Source of the DNA: JBEKIK01 sp963838495
Lineage (GTDB): Bacteria > Planctomycetota > Planctomycetia > Pirellulales > Thermoguttaceae
Length of the DNA stretch: 64,000 nt
Direction of reading: 5' to 3'
NCBI GenBank assembly: GCA_963838495.1
Contig: CAWIRC010000001.1
Span: 62,001-126,000 of the forward strand
Part shown: in pieces, positions 43,693 through 52,317 of the stretch
Numbering within the stretch: the first letter of the stretch is position 1
How the letters are laid out: every line of letters begins with the position of its first letter
The notes under the pieces: generated by a model
Told to the model about the DNA's origin: nothing
The model's input: the letters and a program-made list of their open reading frames with translations, nothing else
Database searches by the model: none
Program-made: the position numbers and the translations under genes

Positions 43693-43971
43693 TCAGCCCA
43701 GATCTTTGTCCAAATCAGAACCTTCTTCCTCGAAGTCTTCGTCTTCCAGATCGTCGTCATCATCGAATTCTTCTTCGAAATCGTCGTCGAAATCCTCTTC
43801 AAAGTCGTCGTCGAAATCGTCGTCAAAATCGTCATCGTCAAAGTCGTCTGATTCCTCGTCTTCGGCAGCCGACTGTGCTACGCAGATGTTGTTTACGGGC
43901 TCGGGCTGGGCAGTCCATGCGCCTGGCGCATTGATCAAGGACCGCTCGGTGGAGTCGATTTCGTGGGTCAT
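43693..43971 (-). CDS. acidic low-complexity protein
   Basis: About 92 residues from the ATG at 43971 (MTHEIDSTERSLIN); an ATG at 44007 is also possible. The C-terminal half consists of near-perfect repeats of DDFDDDF/DEFEEEF with few other residues, giving an extreme negative charge, and ends EEEGSDLDKDLG. Similar acidic tails occur in small planctomycete proteins; the role is unknown, possibly metal or RNA-protein binding. Located 26 bases beyond the PNP start on the same strand. Confidence 0.65.
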   Translation of the reverse strand: MTHEIDSTERSLINAPGAWTAQPEPVNNICVAQSAAEDEESDDFDDDDFDDDFDDDFEEDFDDDFEEEFDDDDDLEDEDFEEEGSDLDKDLG

Positions 43972-44007
43972 ATGTAAATCCTCGATTTTGTAGGAGAGCC
44001 CCGGCAC

Positions 44008-44343
44008 CAGTCGGTATCCGGCGGCTCCAGGACCAAAACGATTATTGATGAATGAATACAGTGCGTGTCGAATTGTTGATTACGCTGGCCGATCTGTCAA
44101 CTCCCAAACAATACATCATTAATCAGTGGCGCTCAAAAATCAATTGCTTGCGATATGAAGAATTACCGCCCGCTATTAGAGGGGGGCTGAATTGAGGCGA
44201 ATGGACAATTATTTTGGTTAATTATGTTGGCCACAGAAGCTCAACCGCTGTTCCAACTTAAAATGCATCCGCCTTTTTCGATTTTCAGGTCAAATTAGTA
44301 CAAGAGCGGGTAGAATTGGTGTAACATTATACTAGACAGGAAG
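44008..44343. other. intergenic region before the glycosyltransferase gene
   Basis: About 336 bases without a gene or clear signal; the left part is the upstream region of the acidic protein gene and the right part follows the glycosyltransferase stop. Confidence 0.5.
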
Positions 44344-45948
44344 TTACGTATCTTCTGTGATCGACATTTCCGAAGATGCCAGGTGCTGTACAAAGGGGAT
44401 TTTGATGGGATTGACTTCGGTGATCGAACTTCCTGAATCGACCCGGTATTGTCGGACAGCGGTTTTCGCTTTTCCAACTTCCTCTTCCTCTTTCTCTTTA
44501 ATACAAGCGGCATCTTGTTTTTCCCTCACTGCCGCGATGTACGCTAAAAGCTCGGGATTTGCCGGTTCAAGTTTTTGCCACTCGTCGAGCACTGGTTTGG
44601 CGGCTTGGGCTTGCCCGTTGGAAAGCAACGTGACTGCCAGCCAGCGCAGGCACAATGCGTTGTGGCAGCCCATCAGATATGCGCTTTGCAAATAAGCCAA
44701 GGCCGGCGTCCATTCTTGTTTCGTCGCTTTGCATGCGCCGCGAATGGCCAGGATAAAGGGATCATCCTTGCCGGTCAACATTTCGCCGCGCTGGGCAATT
44801 CCGACGGCTTGCTCGGGATTGCCGATTTTTATGTATAAATCAAGGGCCAGACGCAATAACCGGGCGGATTGAGGATTGCGATTCAATGCCTCTTCCAGGC
44901 CACGGCAGGCATCTTCCTCCTTACCTTGCAATTGCAGTGCCAGGCACAGGCACGATGCTGCCACTTCGGGCAATTCGCAAAGATGCCAGGTTGAGCAGTC
45001 GATTCGGCCGAATTTGACCGCGGTCTCAAAGGCCCGCACAGCCAGGTCCAAGCGATTACGCCCTTGAAAATAGCTTCCAATGGCCAAAAGCAACTGGGCA
45101 TCCATGGGAAAGACTTCCATGGCATTCAAACATACGCGCATTTGAGCGTCGCGCATATTCGGATCGTCGTTGTATCCGGTAAGCAGGCCGTAATAGCCCT
45201 CCAACATCTCCGTGGATCCCGGATCGGACAAATCGATTGCCTTGATAAAAGCCTCCCGGGCGCGATCGTAACTTCCCAGATTTACAAAGGCTTCTCCTTG
45301 GGCCAGGTACAGCCTCGGACTGGGCGTTTCATTGTCGATCAATTCCAGTTCCACCAGGCCGAGATTGCGATTGGCAAGCCGGGTTTTGCGGACTGGAGAG
45401 TGTTGCCGCGGATGGCGGATGATCCGCACCGGGGCGGTGTCGATTTTCAAACCGGCGGCCTGTATGGAAGGGTATAGGGTTTCTCGGACCCGGCCTTCGA
45501 ATTTCAAATCCGCTTTGGCCGGAATGAGCCGGGGTTGTGCGATTTGCTCGCCGGCGGAGCAGTTTTCGTTAGGGGGGATCTCGACCATAACCAGGTATGC
45601 TTTTTGCGTATCGGCGGTGGCATCGATAAACTCCCGCAATTTTTTCGCGTCAAGATCGCCCAATTTTTCCCCAGCGTCAAGCCAAAGCACCCAATTGGCG
45701 GTAACTTTCGCCAGGCAGGCGTTTCGAGCGGCGGAAAAATTGTTTTTCCAAAAACCTTGAAATACTTTTGCCCCCTTTTTACGGGCTAAATTAACAGTAT
45801 CGTCTTCAGAACCGGAATCCCAGACGATGATCTCGTCGGCAATCGCCCGGATGCTTTCCAGCGTTTCCGCAATAACTTCCTGCTCATTGCGGACAATAAT
45901 GGCCACCGATAATCGGGGCCGACCGTTGCGGGGCTGCTCGGTTTTCAT
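44344..45948 (-). CDS. glycosyltransferase family 2 with TPR domain
   Basis: 534 residues. The N-terminal 240 are a GT-A fold of the SunS/waaE-like type: RLSVAIIVRNEQEVIAETLE, DEIIVWDSGSEDDTVNLARK and NWVLWLDAGEKLG (metal-binding DxG variant). The C-terminal 290 are TPR-like helical repeats (RLYLAQGEAFVNLGSYDRAR, AQLLLAIGSYFQGRNRLDLA). No membrane helix or signal peptide, so it probably acts at the cytoplasmic side, transferring a sugar to a protein or lipid. Isolated; nearest neighbours are unrelated. Confidence 0.85.
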   Translation of the reverse strand: MKTEQPRNGRPRLSVAIIVRNEQEVIAETLESIRAIADEIIVWDSGSEDDTVNLARKKGAKVFQGFWKNNFSAARNACLAKVTANWVLWLDAGEKLGDLDAKKLREFIDATADTQKAYLVMVEIPPNENCSAGEQIAQPRLIPAKADLKFEGRVRETLYPSIQAAGLKIDTAPVRIIRHPRQHSPVRKTRLANRNLGLVELELIDNETPSPRLYLAQGEAFVNLGSYDRAREAFIKAIDLSDPGSTEMLEGYYGLLTGYNDDPNMRDAQMRVCLNAMEVFPMDAQLLLAIGSYFQGRNRLDLAVRAFETAVKFGRIDCSTWHLCELPEVAASCLCLALQLQGKEEDACRGLEEALNRNPQSARLLRLALDLYIKIGNPEQAVGIAQRGEMLTGKDDPFILAIRGACKATKQEWTPALAYLQSAYLMGCHNALCLRWLAVTLLSNGQAQAAKPVLDEWQKLEPANPELLAYIAAVREKQDAACIKEKEEEEVGKAKTAVRQYRVDSGSSITEVNPIKIPFVQHLASSEMSITEDT

Positions 45949-46326
45949 TTTGCCTTCCTTGGCAATAGAGTAGAGGGGCTCAAAGGAGGGAGAAGTTTAA
46001 CGTTTTGCCCGGCAGGAAAAAAGAGCATTTTATGCCCAAATTCATGAATATTTTTTTATTAACTGATGTTTGCAAAAGGATTTGCACGAAATTAGCCACT
46101 TTGAGGGGGGGCATTTAATGACCCCGCTTCCCTGGGAAAGAGGTGAGGCTGAAATGTCCCCTTTCCCATTGGGAGAGGCACCCAGGGGGTACCCGGGGGT
46201 GAAGGTATAAAGAACGTACATAAGCGACGAATTATTTCCATATAAATTTTGGGCCGTCTTAAAGCGCGTATGAACATGGTATATCTTAAGATGAAATCAC
46301 TAGTATCCACAAACGGTGAATGAAGA
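45949..46326. other. intergenic region with a repeat
   Basis: About 378 bases. The only structure is the repeat at 46157-46210; the rest contains the divergent upstream regions of the glycosyltransferase and the large membrane protein. No gene. Confidence 0.5.
46157..46210. repeat. gggagaggc palindromic repeat
   Basis: tcccctttcccattgggagaggcacccagggggtacccgggggtga, closely matching the core of the dispersed repeat at 19479-19570 but lacking its tail. Confidence 0.65.
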
Positions 46327-47265
46327 ATGGATTCATACCAGCAAATCTCCAGTCAAGGCGCCAAGACCGATGTTATAGAAGATCGGATCACACTCGTCGA
46401 ACTCCAGCGCGCTATTAGGGCAGCCGAGCCCAGGGCGCGGCTTATTCTTCCCAGGATTCTCCGCCGCGTCATTAAACAGGATTGCGGCCTGACTGGATTC
46501 GCGTTTCGCGTGCCGCATCGAAAGAGCTATGTCATCGATGCCCGGTCGCTGATGAATATCGTTGAGCCCGAGGAAATCGGCATCAATGCCCAAGTTCTTT
46601 CCGGAAAACTCATTCTAATTGCCCAGCCCGATCCGCGGAAACTATTGGTAATTTCCCCCGGCTATGCGCTGGTCCGCTGCTGGCGGCTTTTATTTCATGC
46701 CCGAGTGCACCTGGCGGTTCAAGGGCGGATTGCCGATGGGAGTTTAAATTCATCAGATTTGCGGGAGCGGATTCACGAGATCGGAGAAGTGGAATTCGAC
46801 GAGATCCGCACTGTGCTCGGCCAGGAGGGATATTTGTTGCCCCCGCGGGACGATCGGAGCATTTACGAAGAGTTCGCCGCGGTGTTTTGGGAATTGCGCT
46901 ACTTTGCCTGGAATGCCTTGCCGCGGTATTTTCCTTGTTTGCAGGACCTGGACGCCGTGGCGGCGATCTTGAGCCAGGACGTTGATGCCCGGCGGCTGTA
47001 CCTTGCCACGCGTCCGCCGGGCGCGCCGGAGCCGATTGATAGCTCGGCAAGCGATGATTTGGGCGCATGGATAGGCGGAGACGGCGATGCCCCTTCCCCG
47101 CCTCCGCAAATGAGTCAACCGCCATCGGCCTCGAAATTCCGCAGGCTGATGCGCAAGGCGCGGCGCCAGGAATCGTTAGGGAACGTGGTTGGCGGGGCTA
47201 TTTGCCACGTCAAAGCCTTGCCTGCGCTCCGCCGGAAAAGACGGATCGCTGTAGAACCGCGGTAA
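46327..47265 (+). CDS. very large membrane protein, fragment 1 of 3
   Basis: N-terminal, soluble region of a protein of about 1,140 residues. Begins MDSYQQISSQGAKTDVIEDR. It has a helical, charged sequence with a GFAFRVPHRKSYVIDARSLM segment, then an acidic Pro-rich linker (DDLGAWIGGDGDAPSPPPQM) and a basic stretch. The frame leaves register near 47200 (NVVGGAICHVKA), continuing in the third frame. No signal peptide. No family recognised. Confidence 0.6.
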   Translation: MDSYQQISSQGAKTDVIEDRITLVELQRAIRAAEPRARLILPRILRRVIKQDCGLTGFAFRVPHRKSYVIDARSLMNIVEPEEIGINAQVLSGKLILIAQPDPRKLLVISPGYALVRCWRLLFHARVHLAVQGRIADGSLNSSDLRERIHEIGEVEFDEIRTVLGQEGYLLPPRDDRSIYEEFAAVFWELRYFAWNALPRYFPCLQDLDAVAAILSQDVDARRLYLATRPPGAPEPIDSSASDDLGAWIGGDGDAPSPPPQMSQPPSASKFRRLMRKARRQESLGNVVGGAICHVKALPALRRKRRIAVEPR

Positions 47266-47678
47266 ACGATGATGTAAATCGGTTGATCGGCCGGCTGCAA
47301 GCCGCGTTGCAGCTTTCACCAGAGGGGCCGCAACCCTGGCACGATTCGTTGCGCGGGCTGGTGCTGCTTTCCGCCGACGGGTATTGGACGTCCGAGGCCC
47401 GGCTGCTCTACGATTTGCAGAAAGTGTGTGTGGATTACGAACGGGAAATTTCCAGGATTGATTTGGTCCGGTGGTTGTTTTCCTTTGGCCGACGGCCCGT
47501 CAAGCGGCCCCTGCCAAACCAGCGCGACGTGCTCGCCTCGCAGCACCTGCACGGCGCCCAAAGGCGGCTGGCGTCCGTGCGCCTTGCGGAATCGCAGCGA
47601 AAACATCTGGCGGCCCTGATCCGCTCGGCCATGGAAAAAGTCGAGTGCGGCTGCGCGAAAAATTCCGGCCCAAGATAG
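47067..47678 (+). CDS. very large membrane protein, fragment 2 of 3
   Basis: True coding part about 47200-47645: NDDVNRLIGRLQAALQLSPE, WTSEARLLYDLQKVCVDYER and RLAESQRKHLAALIRSAME, all helical and without membrane segments. It leaves register near 47645; the next frame continues RLREKFRPKIAGALDAVG. The earlier residues in this frame are not real. Confidence 0.55.
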   Translation: MDRRRRRCPFPASANESTAIGLEIPQADAQGAAPGIVRERGWRGYLPRQSLACAPPEKTDRCRTAVNDDVNRLIGRLQAALQLSPEGPQPWHDSLRGLVLLSADGYWTSEARLLYDLQKVCVDYEREISRIDLVRWLFSFGRRPVKRPLPNQRDVLASQHLHGAQRRLASVRLAESQRKHLAALIRSAMEKVECGCAKNSGPR

Positions 47679-49768
47679 CAGGCGCATTGGACGCGGTGGG
47701 GCTTGCGCCCCGAAATCCGCCCGAGCAGGCGGCACAGATAAAAATCGTGGAGGAATTGCTGGACCGGGTTGTGGAGCGGGGATTTCTCTCCATGGGCGAC
47801 CTCCGCGACGCGCTTTCCCGCAACGCCTTGAAACTGCCCGACATCAGCGGACCGACCACGCTCGCCTTCGGCGATCCGCTCTTGAGGGCCGATCGCCGCC
47901 TGGCCGAACTGCTGGATGGAGTCTACCGCCCGGCCGAGTTCTATTTGCGCTGGTTGCAGCAGCTTAGCTCGCTGGGATTCGGCACGCGGATCGGCCGATT
48001 TCTCACGCTCAACCTGGTGGTGCCCTTCGGCGGCGCCTACTTGATTTACAAGGGGCTTAATCACCTCGTGGGTTTCTTTCTGAAATATAGCAAAGACATC
48101 AATTACTACGAGGATTTTTCCACGATTGTCCTTTTGGGGATTTTTATCTTCGGGCTGGTCAATATCCTCCGGTTCCGCAGGTTTGTCGGTCAATCGCTCT
48201 TGGACGCTTACCGTTCCACCAACAAAAATATCATTGCCCCGCTTTGGCGCATTTTTCAATTGCGCGTTGTACAAGTGATATTAAACAGCACGATTTTCAG
48301 GCTCTCGTTGCGGTTCGTGATCAAACCGGCAGTCTGGACTTTTTTGGCTTGGATGCTGTTTCCCCTGGTAGGCGTGAATTGGCAGATCTCCTTGGCCGGC
48401 GCCGCGTACATTTTTGTGGCCTTCAACCTGCTGCTTAACTCACGCGTGGGGCGAAACATCGAGGAAATGGGCCTGGATTGGGCCGTGCAGACCTGGAACC
48501 GCTACGGGATTCGCTTTTTCATGGGACTTTTTTGGCTCGTGATCGATTTCTTTAAAGGCGTCTTGGAAGGCGTGGAACGCCTGATGTACGGGGTGGACGA
48601 GTGGCTGCGATTCCGCAGCGGCGAAAATGCCGCCACCTTATGCCTTAAAGCCGGCTTGGGGGCGGTGTGGGCCTTGGTCGCTTATGTCCTGCGTTTTTGC
48701 GTCTCCTTGCTCATCGAACCGCAAATCAATCCCATCAAACATTTCCCCGTCGTTACCGTATCGCACAAACTTCTGGTGCCGCTGATACCCAACCTGGCCT
48801 CGATTTTTGAATCGAAAATGGGCATGGAAAAAGGTTGGGCTTTGACCCTGGCCCCGACCGTGATTATCGCCATTCCCGGCATCTTCGGCTTTCTTGTCTG
48901 GGAATTAAAGGAAAATTGGCGCCTTTACGCGGCCAATCGCAAAAAAGACTTACGGCCCGCGGTAATCGGCAGGCACGGCGAAAACATGCTCCGCCTGCTG
49001 AAGCCGGGTTTTCATTCGGGAACCCTGCCCAAATTGTTCGCCAAACTCCGCCATGCGGAGCGCAAGGCCCGGGGCAGCGGAAACTGGCGCCCGGTGCGAA
49101 AATACCTTCATGCTTTGGAACGCTTCGAGCTATCCATCCGCCGCTATATCGAACGCGAATTCCTGGCACTGCTTGCAGTTGGCCAGCGGCAGGGCGACGC
49201 GGCAATCAAAGCCCGGGAAATCAGTCTGGCCACCAATCAAATACAAATCTACTTTACCGGCGACTGTTCTGCAAAAGACAATCTGGCAGTGGCCTTGCAG
49301 ATACATCACGGTTGGCTGGTGGGAGACGCAGCCGCAGCAGGCTGGACCGCCCGATTGCCGGAGCCCCAACGGCAGGCGATTATTTCGGCGTTGCTCGGCC
49401 TGTATAAGTCCGCCGGCCTGGAATTGGTCGAGCAGCAAATCAAGGCCGCTTTTTCTTCCCCGGAAAGCCAATACGATATAAGCCAGCGGGGAATCATCTT
49501 TTATCCCAACTCGAGGTTATATCCTCCCCAGCGTGGCGAATCTTCCCAGTCTGAAATGTTATACGACCTTAAAGAAAAGATAATTGTTACTTCTCAAGCC
49601 GCCGGAAACTTGCATTCCCTTATGACTCCCGCGGATCGCACCAAACTCATGTTCAGCGAACTAGAGATCACTTGGCGGCAATGGATCGAGTGGTGGGAGA
49701 AGCATCGGCAGAATCCAGACCAACTATTGCCGCCTCTTGCGACATTTCCCGTGCTGCCACTGTGCTGA
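47471..49768 (+). CDS. very large membrane protein, fragment 3 of 3 (membrane and C-terminal part)
   Basis: True coding part about 47645-49768. About six to seven membrane helices: FLTLNLVVPFGGAYLIYKGL, FSTIVLLGIFIFGLVNIL, VIKPAVWTFLAWMLFPLVGV, ISLAGAAYIFVAFNLLL, IRFFMGLFWLVIDFFKGV, LGAVWALVAYVLRFCVSLLI and LTLAPTVIIAIPGIFGFLVW. The last 280 residues are soluble and helical (NMLRLLKPGFHSGTLPKLFA, RKYLHALERFELSIRRYIER). Full gene 46327-49768. Function unknown. It ends 113 bases from the convergent alpha-2-macroglobulin gene. Confidence 0.7.
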   Translation: MVVFLWPTARQAAPAKPARRARLAAPARRPKAAGVRAPCGIAAKTSGGPDPLGHGKSRVRLREKFRPKIAGALDAVGLAPRNPPEQAAQIKIVEELLDRVVERGFLSMGDLRDALSRNALKLPDISGPTTLAFGDPLLRADRRLAELLDGVYRPAEFYLRWLQQLSSLGFGTRIGRFLTLNLVVPFGGAYLIYKGLNHLVGFFLKYSKDINYYEDFSTIVLLGIFIFGLVNILRFRRFVGQSLLDAYRSTNKNIIAPLWRIFQLRVVQVILNSTIFRLSLRFVIKPAVWTFLAWMLFPLVGVNWQISLAGAAYIFVAFNLLLNSRVGRNIEEMGLDWAVQTWNRYGIRFFMGLFWLVIDFFKGVLEGVERLMYGVDEWLRFRSGENAATLCLKAGLGAVWALVAYVLRFCVSLLIEPQINPIKHFPVVTVSHKLLVPLIPNLASIFESKMGMEKGWALTLAPTVIIAIPGIFGFLVWELKENWRLYAANRKKDLRPAVIGRHGENMLRLLKPGFHSGTLPKLFAKLRHAERKARGSGNWRPVRKYLHALERFELSIRRYIEREFLALLAVGQRQGDAAIKAREISLATNQIQIYFTGDCSAKDNLAVALQIHHGWLVGDAAAAGWTARLPEPQRQAIISALLGLYKSAGLELVEQQIKAAFSSPESQYDISQRGIIFYPNSRLYPPQRGESSQSEMLYDLKEKIIVTSQAAGNLHSLMTPADRTKLMFSELEITWRQWIEWWEKHRQNPDQLLPPLATFPVLPLC

Positions 49769-49881
49769 TTTGTTGCCAATTGACCTGATGGTTTCGGACA
49801 TCCGCGGCCCCCGGTGTGTTCACCGAGGGCTAAATATCGTGTACGCAAAACGACTGAAGCTCATTGCGATGCCTGAAAATT

Positions 49882-52317
49882 CTAATCGCTTACTCCAATT
49901 TTCAATTCATCCGAGTTGCCCTTTAATTCCGGGGCGTACATGGCCGAGGCCCTGGTGGGCAAGGCGCTGAATTTGCCGGGAATTTCCGCCCTCATGCGAT
50001 AGGAAACGCTGTGCTTGCCCCGGGCCAACGCGCGGGCGAAAAACACCACCCGGTTGTCGCGGAATTCGACGTACGCCCCCAGTGCGTTGCCCGTGTAACC
50101 GGAGCGCTGATCGACCGCCTCGAAACCCGCCGCCTTCATGTCCTCGAAAACCAGGTATTCGTAATCGTTCTTGGAGTCGATTTCCAGTTCGATTTCCACC
50201 AGGTCGCCGCTCTTCAGCTCGGCGCCGCTGGGCAGTTCCTGGCGATCGTATTTTTCCACCTTCTCGTCAACCGCCTGGCCGCGCGATCCGGCCGCCTTTA
50301 TCGTCTTGTCGGCCTTGACCAGCTTATAGTACTTGCGGTTGACCTTGATCTCTAATCCCGCCTTGGTGATGAAATCTTCCAGCGTGAAATTCGTCGCGTA
50401 ACCGTTGAAGTACAACGGCCCCGTGCCTTTTTTCTTCAGTTCGACCTGGTGTTGCCCGGCGGAAAGCTCGTCGCCTTCGAGCACGAATTTGTTGTCGAAG
50501 GTAAACAGGTTCTTGGGCGTGATTTCCACGGCCTTTTGCAGCTTGCCGTCGAAATATACCTCCACGGTCATATTCGGCTCGGCCTCGCCGCTTGCCCGCA
50601 GGAAATCGGCCATGGCCTCGATGCAGAGCGCCGTGTCGCGGGTCGAATTCCAGTAAGTGGCGTGCTTGCGATTGTTCAAAAGATACTTCACCATCCGCGC
50701 GGCCAACTCGCCCTTGGGATCGGTCCTGGAAAGCAGCTTGAGATAATACGCCTGGGCCTCGTATTCGCTGCCGTACCAGTACCACCAAATCCCCTCGGGC
50801 AGCCGGAGCCAGGCGGTCTGGTTTTCGTCGTCTTGTTGGACATATTGAGAAATGTTCCGCATGATCATGTCGAGTTTTTCCTTCTCGCCCTGTTTATCGA
50901 GAGCAATCCCGTACATGGCCATGGCGTAAATCGAGAGTTTCGTGCGGTCGCGATACAGGAAATCGAGCATTTCTGAGTTCTTTTCGCCGCCGTTGACAAG
51001 CACCATGTAGACGAAGGCATCCAGGTTGTCGGCATGTTCTTTCCAGCGGAGATTGGCAGGCTTGTCCTTGATCGCCGCGTTTTTGATGAGCTGAATCTGC
51101 TCGTCCTGATAGCGTTTCAGCCACTCGATGCCCCGCTCCAGAACGCCGGGCACAATAGCCACGTCGTTTTGCAGGGCGATTTGCAGGCCGTGGACTACCG
51201 TGGCAGTGGTGTGCGGCGAGGAACATTCGCCCCAGCCCGAGAACCAGCCCCAGCCGCCGTCGGAAAGCTGCATGTTCGTAAGCCGGTCCACGCCTTCCTT
51301 GACCATGTTGCGGACTTCCTCCTCGTCGAATACCGGGTTGCGGTCGTAGCGTTTCCATTGCTCGGCGCGGGCGGCGTCATCTCCAATTTCCTGTGCATTG
51401 AGGTTCGTCCGCTTTTCCTTGATCTCTTTTAAATTGAGCTTCATGTTCAAAAGGACTTTTTGCGTGATCACCGTGGGCAGGAAACGATTCAGCGTCTGCT
51501 CGGTGCAGCCGTAAGGATAATTAACTAAATACGGCAGGGCATCGACCATGGCCCCGGCCAGCGTGGGTGAATACCGCACCTCGAGCCGCGACTGCTTCGG
51601 CCGCCGCTGCTCGGGAATATTGAACGTGAACTTGCCGCTTTCGTCCTTGGGTCGGATCACGCCTGAGTAGGAATCGGTTTTGAGCATCCCGTGAATGTAG
51701 CAGGGGAATTTCTGCTCCATGGCGTCCGATTCCTCGTCGGTCATCGCCTTCATGCGAATCGTCGCCTCGCCCTCGTCGAGCACCTTTACCCGCCAATCAA
51801 CGCGAGCTTCACCGTTGGGATCGACGTCTACCGATTGTGTCAAATCATTCGCGTTCAATGGCTTAAGCGTTCCGCCGTCCAATTCGAGCGACACTTTTAC
51901 GTTCTTTTTTGACTTCAGGTAATTATGCACGATCGCCGAGAGCACTACCTCGTCGGTTTGCACGAAGAACCGCGGGGCCTCCATGCGGATGATAAGATCC
52001 TTGCGGGTAACGACGTCGGTGAATCCCTGGCCGACCTTGGTGCCATGGCCCATGCCCCAGACCTTTATCCGCCAGGTGGTCAGATTTTCCGGCATGTCGA
52101 GCGAGACTTCGGCGGTGCCGTCCTTTTCGGTCGTCAACGCGCCGACCCAGAGCGCAGTATCGGCGAATTTCTTCCGCACGGTAGGCTCAACCAGCGGCGC
52201 AGCGCCGCTTTCGCCCGCCTTTTCCATCGGCATATTTAAGTTGTCGGCCAATTTCATGGGAGGCATTGCCGCCGCGGCCATGGGAGCGGCCGCCGGCATT
52301 GCCGCGCTTTTTGCCAT
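49882..52317 (-). CDS. bacterial alpha-2-macroglobulin, fragment 4 of 4 (thioester and C-terminal domains)
   Basis: C-terminal 810 residues. The A2M domain (FADTALWVGALTTEKDGTAE, MPENLTTWRIKVWGMG) leads to the thioester motif in YPYGCTEQTLNRF, which traps attacking proteases covalently. The alpha-alpha toroid (LSDGGWGWFSGWGECSSPHT) and a receptor-like beta domain (EYLVFEDMKAAGFEAVDQRS) follow, ending at VSD. Joins fragment 3 near 52315, where one missing G (ggcgccgggacg) breaks GAGDEMAKSAAMPA. Confidence 0.88.
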   Translation of the reverse strand: MAKSAAMPAAAPMAAAAMPPMKLADNLNMPMEKAGESGAAPLVEPTVRKKFADTALWVGALTTEKDGTAEVSLDMPENLTTWRIKVWGMGHGTKVGQGFTDVVTRKDLIIRMEAPRFFVQTDEVVLSAIVHNYLKSKKNVKVSLELDGGTLKPLNANDLTQSVDVDPNGEARVDWRVKVLDEGEATIRMKAMTDEESDAMEQKFPCYIHGMLKTDSYSGVIRPKDESGKFTFNIPEQRRPKQSRLEVRYSPTLAGAMVDALPYLVNYPYGCTEQTLNRFLPTVITQKVLLNMKLNLKEIKEKRTNLNAQEIGDDAARAEQWKRYDRNPVFDEEEVRNMVKEGVDRLTNMQLSDGGWGWFSGWGECSSPHTTATVVHGLQIALQNDVAIVPGVLERGIEWLKRYQDEQIQLIKNAAIKDKPANLRWKEHADNLDAFVYMVLVNGGEKNSEMLDFLYRDRTKLSIYAMAMYGIALDKQGEKEKLDMIMRNISQYVQQDDENQTAWLRLPEGIWWYWYGSEYEAQAYYLKLLSRTDPKGELAARMVKYLLNNRKHATYWNSTRDTALCIEAMADFLRASGEAEPNMTVEVYFDGKLQKAVEITPKNLFTFDNKFVLEGDELSAGQHQVELKKKGTGPLYFNGYATNFTLEDFITKAGLEIKVNRKYYKLVKADKTIKAAGSRGQAVDEKVEKYDRQELPSGAELKSGDLVEIELEIDSKNDYEYLVFEDMKAAGFEAVDQRSGYTGNALGAYVEFRDNRVVFFARALARGKHSVSYRMRAEIPGKFSALPTRASAMYAPELKGNSDELKIGVSD

